A stretch of DNA of 64,000 bases from SLRI01 sp964393275 (GCA_964393275.1 CAYMTA010000010.1:54640-118639); one strand, 5' to 3'; positions 29,740 through 39,886 are shown, counted from the stretch's first letter. The notes: a model not told the origin generated them from the letters alone. Program-made: numbers and translations.

Positions 29740-31536
29740 CTACCGGCCGGATGCGTAGAGGCTCTCGAGCAGCTCGCCGTGGCGCTCGATGATGCGCGGC
29801 CGGCGCAGCTTCAGGGTCGGCGTCATCATCTCGTTCTCGACGCTGAACGGCTCGGCCATGATCTCGAACTTGCGGATCCGCTCGATCGCCGAGAGATTGG
29901 CGTTGGCCCGCTTGACCGCCTCGCCGATGCGTTGGCGAAAGCCCTGGTCCTGGGCCAGCGCCCGTGGATCGTTGGCATGGCCGGTCTCGCGCGCATAGGC
30001 CTGGACGAAGCTCGGGTCCGGCGTGATCAGCGCGACGAGATAGGGCCTGCGGTCGCCGAAGATCAGCGCCTGGCCGATCTCGGGCTCGAGCAGCATGACG
30101 CCCTCGACGCGCTGCGGCGAGATGTTGTCGCCGCCCGAGTTGACGATGATGTCCTTCTTCCGGTCGGTGATCCTCAGATAGCCGTCCTCGTCGAGGACGC
30201 CGACATCGCCCGTGTGCAGCCAGCCGTCGACCACGGTTCGCCGGGTGGCCTCCTCGTCCTTCCAGTAGCCCTTCATCACATTGGCGCCCCGGACCTGGAT
30301 CTCGCCGTCCTCGGCGAGGCGGATCTCGACGCCGCGGATCGGCGGGCCGACCGTGTGGTGCTTGGCCCGGCCCGGCACGTTGACGCTGATCACCGGTGCC
30401 GCCTCGGTCTGGCCATAGCCCTGCAGCACCGGCAGGCCGAGCGCCGCGAAGAAGACACCCACATCGTAATTGAGCGGGGCGCCACCCGAGATCATCGCCT
30501 TGAGCCGGCCGCCGAAGCGCTCCTTGACCTTGGCCCGGACCAGACGCTCGAGCAGCGCGTCGGCCAGGCTGTCGAGCGGCCCCAGCCTGCCGCCCTGCTC
30601 GTAGCGCTTCGTGCCGAGCCGAAGGGCCTGCTCGAACAGCCGCTTTCGGAGCCCACCCTGACGGTTGACGCCCGCCAGGATCTTCAACCGCAGCACCTCG
30701 TAGAGGCGCGGCACGCAGGTCAGGATGGTGGGCCGCGCCTCGGTCAGGTTGGTCGACAGCGTCTCGACCCCCTCAGCGTAGTAGATCTCGGCCCCGAGCG
30801 AGATCGGGAAGAACTGCCCGGCCGTGTGCTCGTAGGAATGCGACAACGGTAGGAAGGAGAGGAAGGTCTCCCGGCCGCCGAGCCCGAGATGGCTCAAGAG
30901 CTCGTAGGCGCCCTCCAGATTGGCGAGGATGTTCCGGTGCGTCTGCATCACACCCTTGGGCGTGCCGCCGGTGCCCGAGGTGTAGATGAAGCAGGCGACG
31001 TCGTCCGGCTGGATGGCGGCCGAGCCCGGCACCTCGGGCGAGCGCTCGCCCAGCGCCAGCGCATCGGCCCAGGTCATGGCGGTGACCGGCAGCTCGCCCG
31101 GATCGGCGAGCGGCTCCATGAAGAGAAGCGCCTTGACCGAGGGGGATTCCCTGATCGCCGGGATCAGGCGCCGGGCGAGGCCGTGGCCGGCGCAGACCAC
31201 CATCCGTGCCTCGGAATGGCCGAGGATGTAGCTGTGGTCCCGTTCGGTGTTGGTCGTGTAGGCCGGCACGGTGATGCCGCCCGCGGCCAGGATCGCCAGA
31301 TCGGTGATGCACCATTCCGGCCGGTTCTCGGCGACCAGCACGACCCGATCGCCAGGCTCCAGCCCGAGCTGGCGCAAGGCCCGGGCGAGGAGCCCCGCCT
31401 CGCGCGCCACCCGGCGCCAGGACCATGGGCGGTACGCTCCGTCCCGCTTCTCCCAGAGAAAGGGATTGTCGCCCTCCGCCACCGCCCGAGCCTCGAACAT
31501 CGCAAGCAGATTGGTCTCGGTGATGAACGTCGACAT
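29740..31536 (-). CDS. AMP-dependent long-chain acyl-CoA synthetase
   Basis: 598-residue ANL-superfamily ligase of the FadD15-like type. The P-loop is YTSGTGGTPKGV, followed by GYGQTEAAPVIS, the hinge region DGWLHTGDVG and ITDRKKDIIVNSGG, while the catalytic lysine block near the end reads MTPTLKLRR. It activates fatty acids to acyl-CoA for degradation or lipid remodelling, at the inner face of the membrane. ATG at 31536 has an AGAGGTG ribosome site. It is divergent from the oligoendopeptidase gene with about 140 bp between. Confidence 0.94.
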   Translation of the reverse strand: MSTFITETNLLAMFEARAVAEGDNPFLWEKRDGAYRPWSWRRVAREAGLLARALRQLGLEPGDRVVLVAENRPEWCITDLAILAAGGITVPAYTTNTERDHSYILGHSEARMVVCAGHGLARRLIPAIRESPSVKALLFMEPLADPGELPVTAMTWADALALGERSPEVPGSAAIQPDDVACFIYTSGTGGTPKGVMQTHRNILANLEGAYELLSHLGLGGRETFLSFLPLSHSYEHTAGQFFPISLGAEIYYAEGVETLSTNLTEARPTILTCVPRLYEVLRLKILAGVNRQGGLRKRLFEQALRLGTKRYEQGGRLGPLDSLADALLERLVRAKVKERFGGRLKAMISGGAPLNYDVGVFFAALGLPVLQGYGQTEAAPVISVNVPGRAKHHTVGPPIRGVEIRLAEDGEIQVRGANVMKGYWKDEEATRRTVVDGWLHTGDVGVLDEDGYLRITDRKKDIIVNSGGDNISPQRVEGVMLLEPEIGQALIFGDRRPYLVALITPDPSFVQAYARETGHANDPRALAQDQGFRQRIGEAVKRANANLSAIERIRKFEIMAEPFSVENEMMTPTLKLRRPRIIERHGELLESLYASGR

Positions 31537-31679
31537 GACACCTCTGGGCTGCGCTCGCGACCTGTCTTCCCGTTCGGGCTGCATCCGGGCCGAGGCCCCG
31601 CCGCGACCGTTCGTTCGGCCCGCTGGACCTGCATCCCCGCCCACATATATCTGGCATGTCAAGGTTGAAGGGAAGTTCG

Positions 31680-33557
31680 ATGACGAAGGACGAGCGGCTC
31701 CGGGCGACCGCCGAGATGGCCAGGACGGGCGCCACGACCGGGGCGGCTCCAGCGGCGCCGCGCTGGGATCTCTTCGATCTCTTCGCCGGCTTCGACGATC
31801 CGGCCATCGAGGCGACGCTCGAGGCCGCCGCCGGTGAAGCGAAGGCCATCGCAAAAGCCCATGCCGGCAGGCTCGAAAGCCTGGACGGCGACGGCCTCGC
31901 CAGCCTCGTCGAGCGCTACGAGGTGGTGCAAGAAAAGCTCGGCCGGGTCTACGCCTTCGCCTCGCTCTCTCATGCCGGAAACCGCGACGACGCCCTGATC
32001 GGCCGCTTCTTCCAGGGCGTGCAGGAGCGGGTCAACGCGATCAACACCGACCTCCTCTTCGTCACCCTCGAGCTCAATCGCCTCGACGACACGGCTCTCG
32101 AAGGGAAGATCGAGGCGTCGGCGGCGCTTGCCCGCTTTCGGCCCTGGCTCGCCAATGTCCGGGCCTTTCGCCCGCACCAGCTTTCGGACGAGATCGAGAA
32201 GGTGCTGCACGAGCGCTCGGTCACCGGCCGCAGCGCCTGGGTGCGCCTCTTCGACGAGAGCATGGCAGCGCTCCGCTTCCCGTTCCGGGGCGAGGAGCTG
32301 ACCAGTGCGGAGATCTTCGACAAGATGTCCGCCAAGGACCGCGCTGTCCGCAAGGATGCCGCGACCGCCATCGACGGCGTCCTGGCGAGGAATATCCGTC
32401 TCTGCGCCAGGATCACCAACACGCTGGTCAAGGACAAGGCGATCGAGGACGGCTGGCGCCATTTCGCCCGGCCGATCTCGTCGAGGAACCTCGCCAACCA
32501 GGTCGAGGACGAGGTGGTGGACGCGCTGATCCTGGCCGTGCGCGCCGCCTATCCGCGCCTCTCGCACCGCTACTACGCGCTCAAGGCGCGCTGGATGGGC
32601 CTCGACAAGCTCGAGCTCTGGGACCGGAACGCGCCCCTGCCCGAGGACAGCGACCAGCGGCGGAGCTGGGACGACGCCAGGGTCATCGTGCTCGATGCCT
32701 ATCGCGGCTTCTCGCCGCGGCTCGCGGATATCGTCGAGCGCTTCTTCGAGCGGCGCTGGATCGACGCCGAGCTGCGCCCCGGCAAGGACAGCGGCGCCTT
32801 CTGCCACCCGGCCGTGCCGAGCGTGCACCCCTATGTGCTCATGAACTTCCAGGGAAGGGCGCGCGACGTCATGACCCTGGCGCACGAGCTCGGCCACGGC
32901 GTGCACCAGACCCTGGCGGCGGATCAGGGACTCTTGATGGCCGGCACGCCCCTGACCCTGGCCGAGACCGCCTCCGTCTTCGGCGAGCAGCTCACCTTCA
33001 GAGCCCTCCTGGCGCAGGCGAGGAGCCCGGTCGAGCGCCGCGTGCTGCTCGCCGGCAAGGTCGAGGACATGCTGAACACGGTCGTCCGCCAGATCGCCTT
33101 CTGCGAGTTCGAGCGGCGGGTGCACGACGCGAGGCGGAAGGCCGAGCTGACCCCGGACGAGCTCGGCGACATCTGGATGGCGGTGCAGAAGGAGAGCCTC
33201 GGCCCGGCGTTCGTCTATCCGGACACCTACCGGACCTACTGGAGCTACATCCCGCACTTCGTCCACGTGCCGTTCTACGTCTACGCCTACGCCTTCGGCG
33301 ACTGCCTCGTGAGCGCGCTCTATGCCCTCTACGAGAAGGCGCCCGAGGGCTTCGAGCCCCGCTATGTCGAGATGCTCCGGGCCGGCGGCACGCTCCGCCA
33401 CAAGGAGCTCTTGGCCCCCTTCGGCCTCGATGCCAGCGATCCGGCCTTCTGGAGCGGCGGGCTCGCCATCATCGAGGGCTTCATCGCCGAGCTCGAGCGG
33501 GAGCTGGATGCCAGCGGGACGAAAGCCGCCGGAGCTGGCGCCGGAGAGACGGCTTGA
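31680..33557 (+). CDS. M3 family oligoendopeptidase (PepF-like)
   Basis: 625-residue cytosolic zinc peptidase that cleaves short peptides. The zinc site HELGH is at 402-406 with the third ligand in LAETASVFGE about 25 residues on. The C-terminal substrate loop has YWSYIPHFVHVPFYVYAYAFG. ATG at 31680 is preceded by AAGGGAAG at 5-6 nt; an upstream in-frame ATG at 31656 lacks a ribosome site. Its stop overlaps the TTG start of the next gene (TTGA), so the two are coupled. Confidence 0.94.
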   Translation: MTKDERLRATAEMARTGATTGAAPAAPRWDLFDLFAGFDDPAIEATLEAAAGEAKAIAKAHAGRLESLDGDGLASLVERYEVVQEKLGRVYAFASLSHAGNRDDALIGRFFQGVQERVNAINTDLLFVTLELNRLDDTALEGKIEASAALARFRPWLANVRAFRPHQLSDEIEKVLHERSVTGRSAWVRLFDESMAALRFPFRGEELTSAEIFDKMSAKDRAVRKDAATAIDGVLARNIRLCARITNTLVKDKAIEDGWRHFARPISSRNLANQVEDEVVDALILAVRAAYPRLSHRYYALKARWMGLDKLELWDRNAPLPEDSDQRRSWDDARVIVLDAYRGFSPRLADIVERFFERRWIDAELRPGKDSGAFCHPAVPSVHPYVLMNFQGRARDVMTLAHELGHGVHQTLAADQGLLMAGTPLTLAETASVFGEQLTFRALLAQARSPVERRVLLAGKVEDMLNTVVRQIAFCEFERRVHDARRKAELTPDELGDIWMAVQKESLGPAFVYPDTYRTYWSYIPHFVHVPFYVYAYAFGDCLVSALYALYEKAPEGFEPRYVEMLRAGGTLRHKELLAPFGLDASDPAFWSGGLAIIEGFIAELERELDASGTKAAGAGAGETA

Positions 33558-34933
33558 GCGAACGGCCGGGCGGCGCCGGCCGGCGCAACAGCGAAAGCTC
33601 CATGGGCGGCCGGCTTCGCCGCTACGCCCAGGTCTCGGGCACCATGGCCGGCCAGGCGGCGCGGCTCGCCGGCCGCCGGCTGACCGGCGCCACCAGCAGC
33701 AGCGCCGACCGGCTGGAGCACGCGTCCGCCTTGCGCGAGGCGCTGGGCGGGCTCAAGGGTCCGCTCATGAAGGTGGCGCAGATGATGGCCACCATCCCCG
33801 ATGCCCTGCCGGCCGAGTACGCGGCCGAGCTCGCCCAGCTTCAGAGCAACGCCCCGCCCATGGGCAAGCCCTTCGTCCGCCGGCGGATGCGGGCGGAGCT
33901 CGGGCCAGACTGGGCGAGGCATTTCCGCGAGTTCCCGCTGGAAGCCGCGGCCGCCGCCTCGCTCGGCCAGGTGCACAAGGTGGTGCTGGCCGATGGCCGA
34001 ACCGCCGCCTGCAAGCTGCAATACCCGAATATCGCCGCGGCGGTGGACGCCGACCTCACCCAGCTGCGGCTGATCTTCGCCCTCTATCGCCGCTACGACC
34101 GGGCGATCAACCCGGATCGCATCTACGAGGAGATCGCCGTCCGCCTGCGCGAGGAGCTCGACTACGTGCGCGAGGCGCGGCACATGGCGCTCTACGCGGA
34201 GATCCTCGAAGGCGAGCCGCATGTCCACGTGCCGCTGGTGATCGACGAGCTCTCGACCGGCCGGCTGCTCACCATGTCCTGGCTCGAGGGTGCGCGGCTC
34301 CTCGACTTCAAGACCGCGGATGCGGCGACCCGCAACCGCCTGGCGCTCAACATGTTCCGCGCCTGGTACGTGCCCTTCTACAATTTCGGCGTGATCCACG
34401 GCGACCCGCATCTCGGCAACTACACGGTGCGGCCCGATCTCGACATCAACCTGCTCGATTTCGGCTGTGTCCGCATCTTTCAGCCGCGCTTCGTCAAGGG
34501 GGTGATCGACCTCTTCTGGGCGCTCATGCGCAACGACCGCGACCTCGCCGTCGCGGCCTACGAGTGCTGGGGCTTCAGCGGCCTGACCAGCGAGGTGATC
34601 GACATTCTCAACGACTGGGCCGTCTTCCTCTACGGCCCCCTCTTGGAGGACCGTGCCCGGCTGATCCACGAAACCGCCAGCGATCGCCAGGGGCACGAGG
34701 TCGCGGGCAAGGTGTATCGGCGGCTGCGCGAGGTCGGCGGCGTCACCCCGCCGCGCGAGTTCGTCTTCATGGACCGCGCCGCCATCGGCCTAGGCTCGGT
34801 CTTCCTCCACCTCCATGCCGAGATCAACTGGCATCAGATGTTCCTGGGGCTGATCGAGGATTTCGACGTGGATGTGCTGGCCGAGCGGCAGCGCAGGGTG
34901 CTGGCAGCCCACGGGCTCGAGCAGCCGGGCTGA
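33554..34933 (+). CDS. ABC1/UbiB family atypical kinase
   Basis: 459-residue protein of the AarF/UbiB/COQ8 family, ATPases tied to ubiquinone and lipid metabolism at the membrane. The family-specific KxGQ-region is LKGPLMKVAQMMA (the Gly is Ala here), followed by the nucleotide A-rich loop EAAAAASLGQVHK, the catalytic HGDPHLGNY and the metal-binding LLDFG. The start codon is TTG, overlapping the upstream TGA. It lacks the C-terminal membrane helices of classic UbiB, resembling the shorter alphaproteobacterial relatives. A convergent terminator hairpin lies 50 bp downstream. Confidence 0.9.
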   Translation: MSERPGGAGRRNSESSMGGRLRRYAQVSGTMAGQAARLAGRRLTGATSSSADRLEHASALREALGGLKGPLMKVAQMMATIPDALPAEYAAELAQLQSNAPPMGKPFVRRRMRAELGPDWARHFREFPLEAAAAASLGQVHKVVLADGRTAACKLQYPNIAAAVDADLTQLRLIFALYRRYDRAINPDRIYEEIAVRLREELDYVREARHMALYAEILEGEPHVHVPLVIDELSTGRLLTMSWLEGARLLDFKTADAATRNRLALNMFRAWYVPFYNFGVIHGDPHLGNYTVRPDLDINLLDFGCVRIFQPRFVKGVIDLFWALMRNDRDLAVAAYECWGFSGLTSEVIDILNDWAVFLYGPLLEDRARLIHETASDRQGHEVAGKVYRRLREVGGVTPPREFVFMDRAAIGLGSVFLHLHAEINWHQMFLGLIEDFDVDVLAERQRRVLAAHGLEQPG

Positions 34934-34981
34934 CCGGCGGGCGCCTGCTACACGCGGGACACTGGCTCGAACCGGAATCGA

Positions 34982-35007
34982 AAAGGGCGCCCGCTCGGAC
35001 GCCCTTT
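34982..35007. terminator. bidirectional terminator between the UbiB-like gene and rpsU
   Basis: AAAGGGCG (34982-34989) pairs with CGCCCTTT (35000-35007) around a 10-nt loop. It lies between two convergent stops, and the A/T ends serve as U tracts in either direction. Confidence 0.6.
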
Positions 35008-35042
35008 GTCACTTCTTGGAGCGGGAGCGAGCCTCTAGCGGC

Positions 35043-35249
35043 TCATACCTCGTCGCGTTCGGCCCGCTTGCGCATCAGCTTGCGGTAGCGGCGGATCGCC
35101 TCGGCCTTCTCGCGGGCGCGGCGCTCGGACGGCTTCTCGTAGTGCCGCCGCATGCGCATCTCGCGATACAGGCCCTCGCGCTGCATCTTCTTCTTCAGCG
35201 CGCGGAGCGCCTGATCGACATTGTTGTCACGCACCTGAACTTCGACGAT
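35043..35249 (-). CDS. rpsU: 30S ribosomal protein bS21, probable ATC start
   Basis: 68-residue basic protein with the full bS21 sequence (VRDNNVDQALRALKKKMQRE, MRRHYEKPSERRAREKAEA). bS21 sits by the anti-Shine-Dalgarno end of 16S rRNA and helps initiation. No ATG, GTG or TTG occurs at the family start. The frame has GGAG (35257-35260), a 7-nt gap, then ATC at 35249, giving the normal family length. An in-frame GTG four codons in would sit 22 nt from the GGAG; upstream in-frame GTG codons would add 40 or more unrelated residues. AUC initiation is inferred, not proven. Confidence 0.9.
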   Translation of the reverse strand: MVEVQVRDNNVDQALRALKKKMQREGLYREMRMRRHYEKPSERRAREKAEAIRRYRKLMRKRAERDEV

Positions 35250-35336
35250 GACCGTTCTCCCGTGCTTATTCGCCTTGCCACCGGTCCCGTTCGGCAGGGC
35301 GACAAAAGGGGTTCCCTCCCCAGAGGGCAGGGCCGG

Positions 35337-35365
35337 TGGATAACCCAAAACCGCCGGCCGGACAA
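35337..35365 (-). promoter_or_regulatory. candidate sigma-70 promoter of rpsU
   Basis: On the minus strand, TTGTCC (35365-35360), an exact 17-bp spacer and TATCCA (35342-35337). The predicted 5' leader is about 80 nt before the proposed rpsU start. Confidence 0.5.
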
Positions 35366-35465
35366 GGGGGGCGGCAGCGCTTTTCGACACCCTGGCACCG
35401 CGATCCCGGCCGGGCTTTTCGCCGCCCGGCCTTTTCGCCGGCACGGGCGCCCTTACCTATTCCCC

Positions 35466-36032
35466 ATGACGCTGCGCAAGATCGCCCTTCTGGGCCACCC
35501 CATCCTGCTCGAGCCGGCCCGGCCCGTGGCCGACCCGACCGATGCCCTGACCCGTGAGCTGATCAGGGACATGCTCGAGACCCTGGCCGATGCCCGGGGC
35601 CTCGGCCTCGCCGCCCCCCAGGTCCACGCGGGGCTTCGGGTCATCCTGGCGCTCGAGCCTCGCGACGACGCGGTCGATCGCGCCGGCCAGCCCCTGGTGC
35701 TCGTCAACCCGGTGCTCACTTTGCTCGGCGAGCGGTGCGAGGCGTCCTTCGAGGGCTGCCTCTCGATCCCGGGCCTGCGCGGCCTCGTGCCACGCCACCG
35801 AAAGGTCGGCCTCGCGGCCATCGATGCCGAGGGCCGGCCGGTCGAGCGCGAGGCGGAGGGGCTCTTCGCCCGCATCCTGCAGCACGAGGTCGATCATCTG
35901 GACGGTGTCCTCTATCTCGATCGCCTCGCCAGCCCCCGCCATCTGGCCTTCGACAGCGAGCTGGCGCGGCTGGCCGCCCATCTCGACGAGCAGGCGGCCA
36001 GACCCGCACCCGATCCCAGGAGTGAGCCATGA
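35466..36032 (+). CDS. def: peptide deformylase
   Basis: 188-residue metalloenzyme that removes the formyl group from nascent proteins at the ribosome exit. All three motifs are intact: GLGLAAPQ at 45-52, EGCLS with metal ligand C98, and HEVDH with H140, E141 and H144. ATG at 35466 matches the family start. It is divergent from rpsU, and its stop overlaps the start of the next gene (ATGA). The partner fmt gene is not adjacent, unlike in many bacteria. Confidence 0.95.
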   Translation: MTLRKIALLGHPILLEPARPVADPTDALTRELIRDMLETLADARGLGLAAPQVHAGLRVILALEPRDDAVDRAGQPLVLVNPVLTLLGERCEASFEGCLSIPGLRGLVPRHRKVGLAAIDAEGRPVEREAEGLFARILQHEVDHLDGVLYLDRLASPRHLAFDSELARLAAHLDEQAARPAPDPRSEP

Positions 36033-36769
36033 CCAAGCCCGCCAGCGGCGATCCCGCGCCCGAGCCGAACGACGGGAAGACCAAGAGCGCGGCGCCGGAA
36101 GATGATGCAATCGCGGGACGGGTGGCGCAGAAGGACGCGCTCCTCGAGGCGGCGCTGAGTCATGCCGCGTTCGACGGCTGGAGCCGCCGCACGCTGGTCC
36201 AGGCGGCAAGCGACCAGGGCGTCGACCGGGCCACCGCCCTTCGCCTTTTTCCCAAGGGCGGCGACAGCCTGCTCGCCTGGCTCGACGACTGGACCGACAG
36301 GCGGATGCTGGAGGCTGCCGACCCGTCCAGCCTCGCCAACCTTCCTGTCCGCCAGCGCATCGCCAAGCTGATCCGCTGTCGCCTCGAGGTTCTGGACGAG
36401 CACAAGGAGGCGCTGCGCCGGGCCGCCGTGGCGCGCGGCACGCCCCGCAATCTCGCCAGCGGCGGCCGCGCCTTCTGGCGCACGCTCGACCGCATCTGGG
36501 AGGCGGCCGGCTTCGGCGGCGCCGGCCAGCAGCGCAGCCCGAGCTACTACAGCCGGCGGGCGACCTTGGGCGCCGTTCTCGCCTCGACCTTCCTCTACTG
36601 GCTCGAGGACGTCTCGCCCGGCCACGCCGAGACCTGGGCCTTCCTCGATCGGCGGATCGAGAACGTGATGCGCTTCGGCCAGCTCAGCGGCAGGCTCCAG
36701 GGCTTTCTCGACAAGCTGCCGGGCGCCGGCCTGATGCGCGGCGCCCGGCACCGGCGAGCCCGTCAGTAG
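36029..36769 (+). CDS. COQ9 family protein
   Basis: 246-residue protein of the COQ9 family, TetR-fold lipid-binding proteins needed for ubiquinone synthesis in mitochondria and found widely in alphaproteobacteria. The N-terminal helix-turn-helix-like part (SRRTLVQAASDQGVDRATA) and the C-terminal COQ9 region (RRATLGAVLASTFLYWLED) are evident. It starts within the def stop codon (ATGA), so it is coupled to def. Its 3' end overlaps the convergent flgH by 7 bp. Confidence 0.88.
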   Translation: MTKPASGDPAPEPNDGKTKSAAPEDDAIAGRVAQKDALLEAALSHAAFDGWSRRTLVQAASDQGVDRATALRLFPKGGDSLLAWLDDWTDRRMLEAADPSSLANLPVRQRIAKLIRCRLEVLDEHKEALRRAAVARGTPRNLASGGRAFWRTLDRIWEAAGFGGAGQQRSPSYYSRRATLGAVLASTFLYWLEDVSPGHAETWAFLDRRIENVMRFGQLSGRLQGFLDKLPGAGLMRGARHRRARQ

Positions 36770-37509
36770 GGCAGGATGATGTCGAGCACCTGGGCACCGT
36801 AGCGCGGCTGCTGGACGTCGGTGATCTGGCCGCGACCGCCATAGCCGACCCGAAGCTCGGCGATCTTGTCGTGGCTGATGGTGTTCTGGGGCGTGATGTC
36901 CTCCGGCCTGACGATGCCGGCGATGGAGATTTCCCGGACCTCGAAGTTGACCCTGATCTCCTGCTTGCCGTCGATCACCATGTTGCCGTTCGGCAGGACC
37001 TGGGTGATGATCGCCGCGATATTGAACTCGATGGTCTCCTGCCGGTTGGTGCCGCCCTGGCCCTGGTTCGACATGTCGCTCGAGGCCCCCACGAGGGCGC
37101 TCGGGTCGACGGCGCTCGGGAAGATCTTGTCGAGCTTGGTCTCGAAGCCGAAGAAGTTCGGCACACCGAGCTGGTCCGAGTTGGCGCGGCTGCGCGTGCT
37201 CTTGCTCGAGAGCTCGGCCCGGTCGTCGATCACCACGCTCACGGTCATGAGATCGCCCACGCGCCGCGCCCGCTGGTCGCGGAAGAAGCCTCTCGCCCCC
37301 TCGCGCCAGAGCGAGTTGGCGCCGGCGCTGCGGTTCTCCTCGGGCGGCGGCATCGGCACCGAGACGGCCTGATAGCCGGGCCGCTCGACCGGGTTCTCGA
37401 CCGGCTGCAAGGGCGGCGGCTTGCCGACCTGCTCGAGCCGCTCCAGCGTGTTGCAGCCGGCGAGCCAGACCACGCCGACCAGGGCAGCGAGGATCGGCCG
37501 CGCGCTCAC
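36763..37509 (-). CDS. flgH: flagellar L-ring lipoprotein FlgH
   Basis: 248-residue outer-membrane lipoprotein forming the L ring of the flagellar basal body. Signal peptide and lipobox LAGC with cysteine 19. Family blocks SLWREGARGFFRDQRARRVGD, LMTVSVVIDDRAE, NGNMVIDGKQEIRVN and VREISIAGIVRPEDI are present. Last gene of the flgF-flgG-flgA-flgH run; its start overlaps the flgA stop by 4 bp. Confidence 0.95.
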   Translation of the reverse strand: MSARPILAALVGVVWLAGCNTLERLEQVGKPPPLQPVENPVERPGYQAVSVPMPPPEENRSAGANSLWREGARGFFRDQRARRVGDLMTVSVVIDDRAELSSKSTRSRANSDQLGVPNFFGFETKLDKIFPSAVDPSALVGASSDMSNQGQGGTNRQETIEFNIAAIITQVLPNGNMVIDGKQEIRVNFEVREISIAGIVRPEDITPQNTISHDKIAELRVGYGGRGQITDVQQPRYGAQVLDIILPY

Positions 37510-38269
37510 CGCGAGCTCCCCTGCCGGCCGGCGATCTCGACCAGCCGCGGGCCGACTACCCGCGCCGCCAGATGCCGGTCGCTGTCCAGGTTGGCGACCT
37601 GGACGATGGCTCCCCTGGCGCCGTCCTCGAGGGCGCGGCCGAGCGTCACGAGCTCGATGCCGGGTGCCCGATAGCGCAGCTCGACCGCCTCGCCGCGCCG
37701 CACCAGCCGCGTCGGCTGGACGTCGGCGCCGCGGATCGGCCGCCCGGCCGCGAGCCGCCGCCGCGCCTCGAGCCCGTCGAGCTCGTCGAGCGTGCCCAGC
37801 GCATCCGCCCGCAGCAGCCGGGCCGGCACCAGGGCCGGCTCCAGCCAGGCGGGGTCGAGCCGCTCGCCGGCCGCCACCGGCCGCATCGGGACCATCACCT
37901 CGGCCATGAGCTGGGCGCGGCCGCCGACGGCGAGCAGGCGCTGCTCGCCGGTCTCGAGCCGCACCAGGAGGCCGCCCGTGAAGCGCTCGCTGCGCGCATC
38001 GAAGCGCAGCTCGACCAGCTCCAGGCTGGCCTCGCTCGAGGCCGGGTTCGTGAGCGGCAGGCTCGGCGAGGTGAAGGTCAGCTCGAACCCGTCGCCGAGC
38101 GGCGGCAGCGCCGCCTCGACCAGGGTGGCCAGATGCGCCTCGGTGAGCGGCTCGCCCGGCGCCAGCCAGGAGGCGGCCGCTGCCGGCCAGGCCAGCACCG
38201 CAGCGACGAGCGCGGCGAGGAGCGGGACGCGCCGGAGGGCCGATCCGCGGATCATGCTGAGGCGCCGGG

Positions 38270-38273
<4 letters not shown>
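37506..38273 (-). CDS. flgA: flagellar P-ring assembly chaperone FlgA
   Basis: 255-residue periplasmic protein needed for assembly of the FlgI P ring. Signal peptide about residues 14-33 (ending WPAAAA). The C-terminal SAF-type domain includes GRPIRGADVQPTRLVRRGEAVELRY and the typical terminal block LGRALEDGARGAIVQVANL. ATG at 38273 overlaps the flgG stop by 4 bp; a second ATG six codons in is an alternative. flgI itself is not in the window. Confidence 0.92.
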
Positions 38274-39055
<782 letters not shown>

Positions 39056-39105
39056 GGCGGACTACTCCAGGAAGGGGGGCGTGGCCTGATGCTCCGGTCA
39101 CCGGC

Positions 39106-39822
39106 TCAGCGTTGGCTCGCGGCGTCGATCACCCGGCGGACCAGCTCGTGATGGGTCTCGAGCAGGCGCTGCGTGTTCTGGAAGGCGCGGACGGTCTCCA
39201 TCATCCGGGTCATCTCGAGCACCGGCTGGACGTTGGAGCGCTCGATCCGGCCCTGGGCGATGTCCGGCATCGGCACCGGCTCCGGCGCCTGGTCGGCGCG
39301 CATGAGGCTGTCGCCCTCGCGCCGCAGCCCCCGCTCGTCGGCGAAGCGCACGAGCCCGATCCGGCCGAGAATCCCTTGGGCGGTCGAGATCGTGCCGTCG
39401 CGCGCCACCTCGATCGGCCCGCTGCCCGGCGGCACGACCAGCGTCCCGCCGCCCTCGTCGAGCAGCGCCTGGCCGCCGCTGGTGACGATCTCGCCGCCAG
39501 CACCCATGACGAAATGGCCGCCCCGCGTGTAGCGGGGGCCGTTCGCCGTCTCGACCGTGAAGTAGCCGTCGCCGTTGATCGCGAGGTCGAGCGGATTGCC
39601 GGTCGTCTCGATCGTCCCGGGGGCCGGATCGCGGATCAGGCCGGCATCCCGGACGAAGGCGACGCGGCCGGGCTTGCCCGCCCGCTCGAGCACCTCCTCG
39701 AACAGCACCTGCTCGTTCTTGAACCCGTCCGTGCTCATGTTGGCGATGTTGCCCGCCACCACCGCCATCTGGCGCTCGAGGGCGACCTGCCGGCTCAGCG
39801 CCACGTAGCTGGTATTGTCCAT
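39106..39822 (-). CDS. flgF: flagellar proximal rod protein FlgF
   Basis: 238-residue rod protein. It begins MDNTSYVALSRQVALERQM, carries the rod signature GNIANMSTDGFK, then NPLDLAINGDGYFTVE, RYTRGGHF, and ends with SNVQPVLEMTRMMETVRAFQ. First gene of the operon flgF-flgG-flgA-flgH. A strong sigma-54 promoter match lies 36-60 bp upstream. ATG at 39822 has GGGA at about 6 nt. Confidence 0.95.
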   Translation of the reverse strand: MDNTSYVALSRQVALERQMAVVAGNIANMSTDGFKNEQVLFEEVLERAGKPGRVAFVRDAGLIRDPAPGTIETTGNPLDLAINGDGYFTVETANGPRYTRGGHFVMGAGGEIVTSGGQALLDEGGGTLVVPPGSGPIEVARDGTISTAQGILGRIGLVRFADERGLRREGDSLMRADQAPEPVPMPDIAQGRIERSNVQPVLEMTRMMETVRAFQNTQRLLETHHELVRRVIDAASQR

Positions 39823-39867
39823 GCGTCCCGATCTCTGTGGTCCATGCGACCCGTGTCGCCGGGCCTC

Positions 39868-39886
39868 ATGCACGCCCCGTGCCAGT
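39868..39886 (-). promoter_or_regulatory. sigma-54 promoter of the flgF operon
   Basis: Read on the minus strand: CTGGCACG, GGGC, GTGCA. The -24 GG and -12 GC are exactly 10 nt apart, and only one base departs from the core consensus YTGGCACG-N4-TTGCW. The predicted start point is near 39858, about 36 nt before the flgF ATG. RpoN-dependent control of this operon is known in Caulobacter. Confidence 0.65.
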
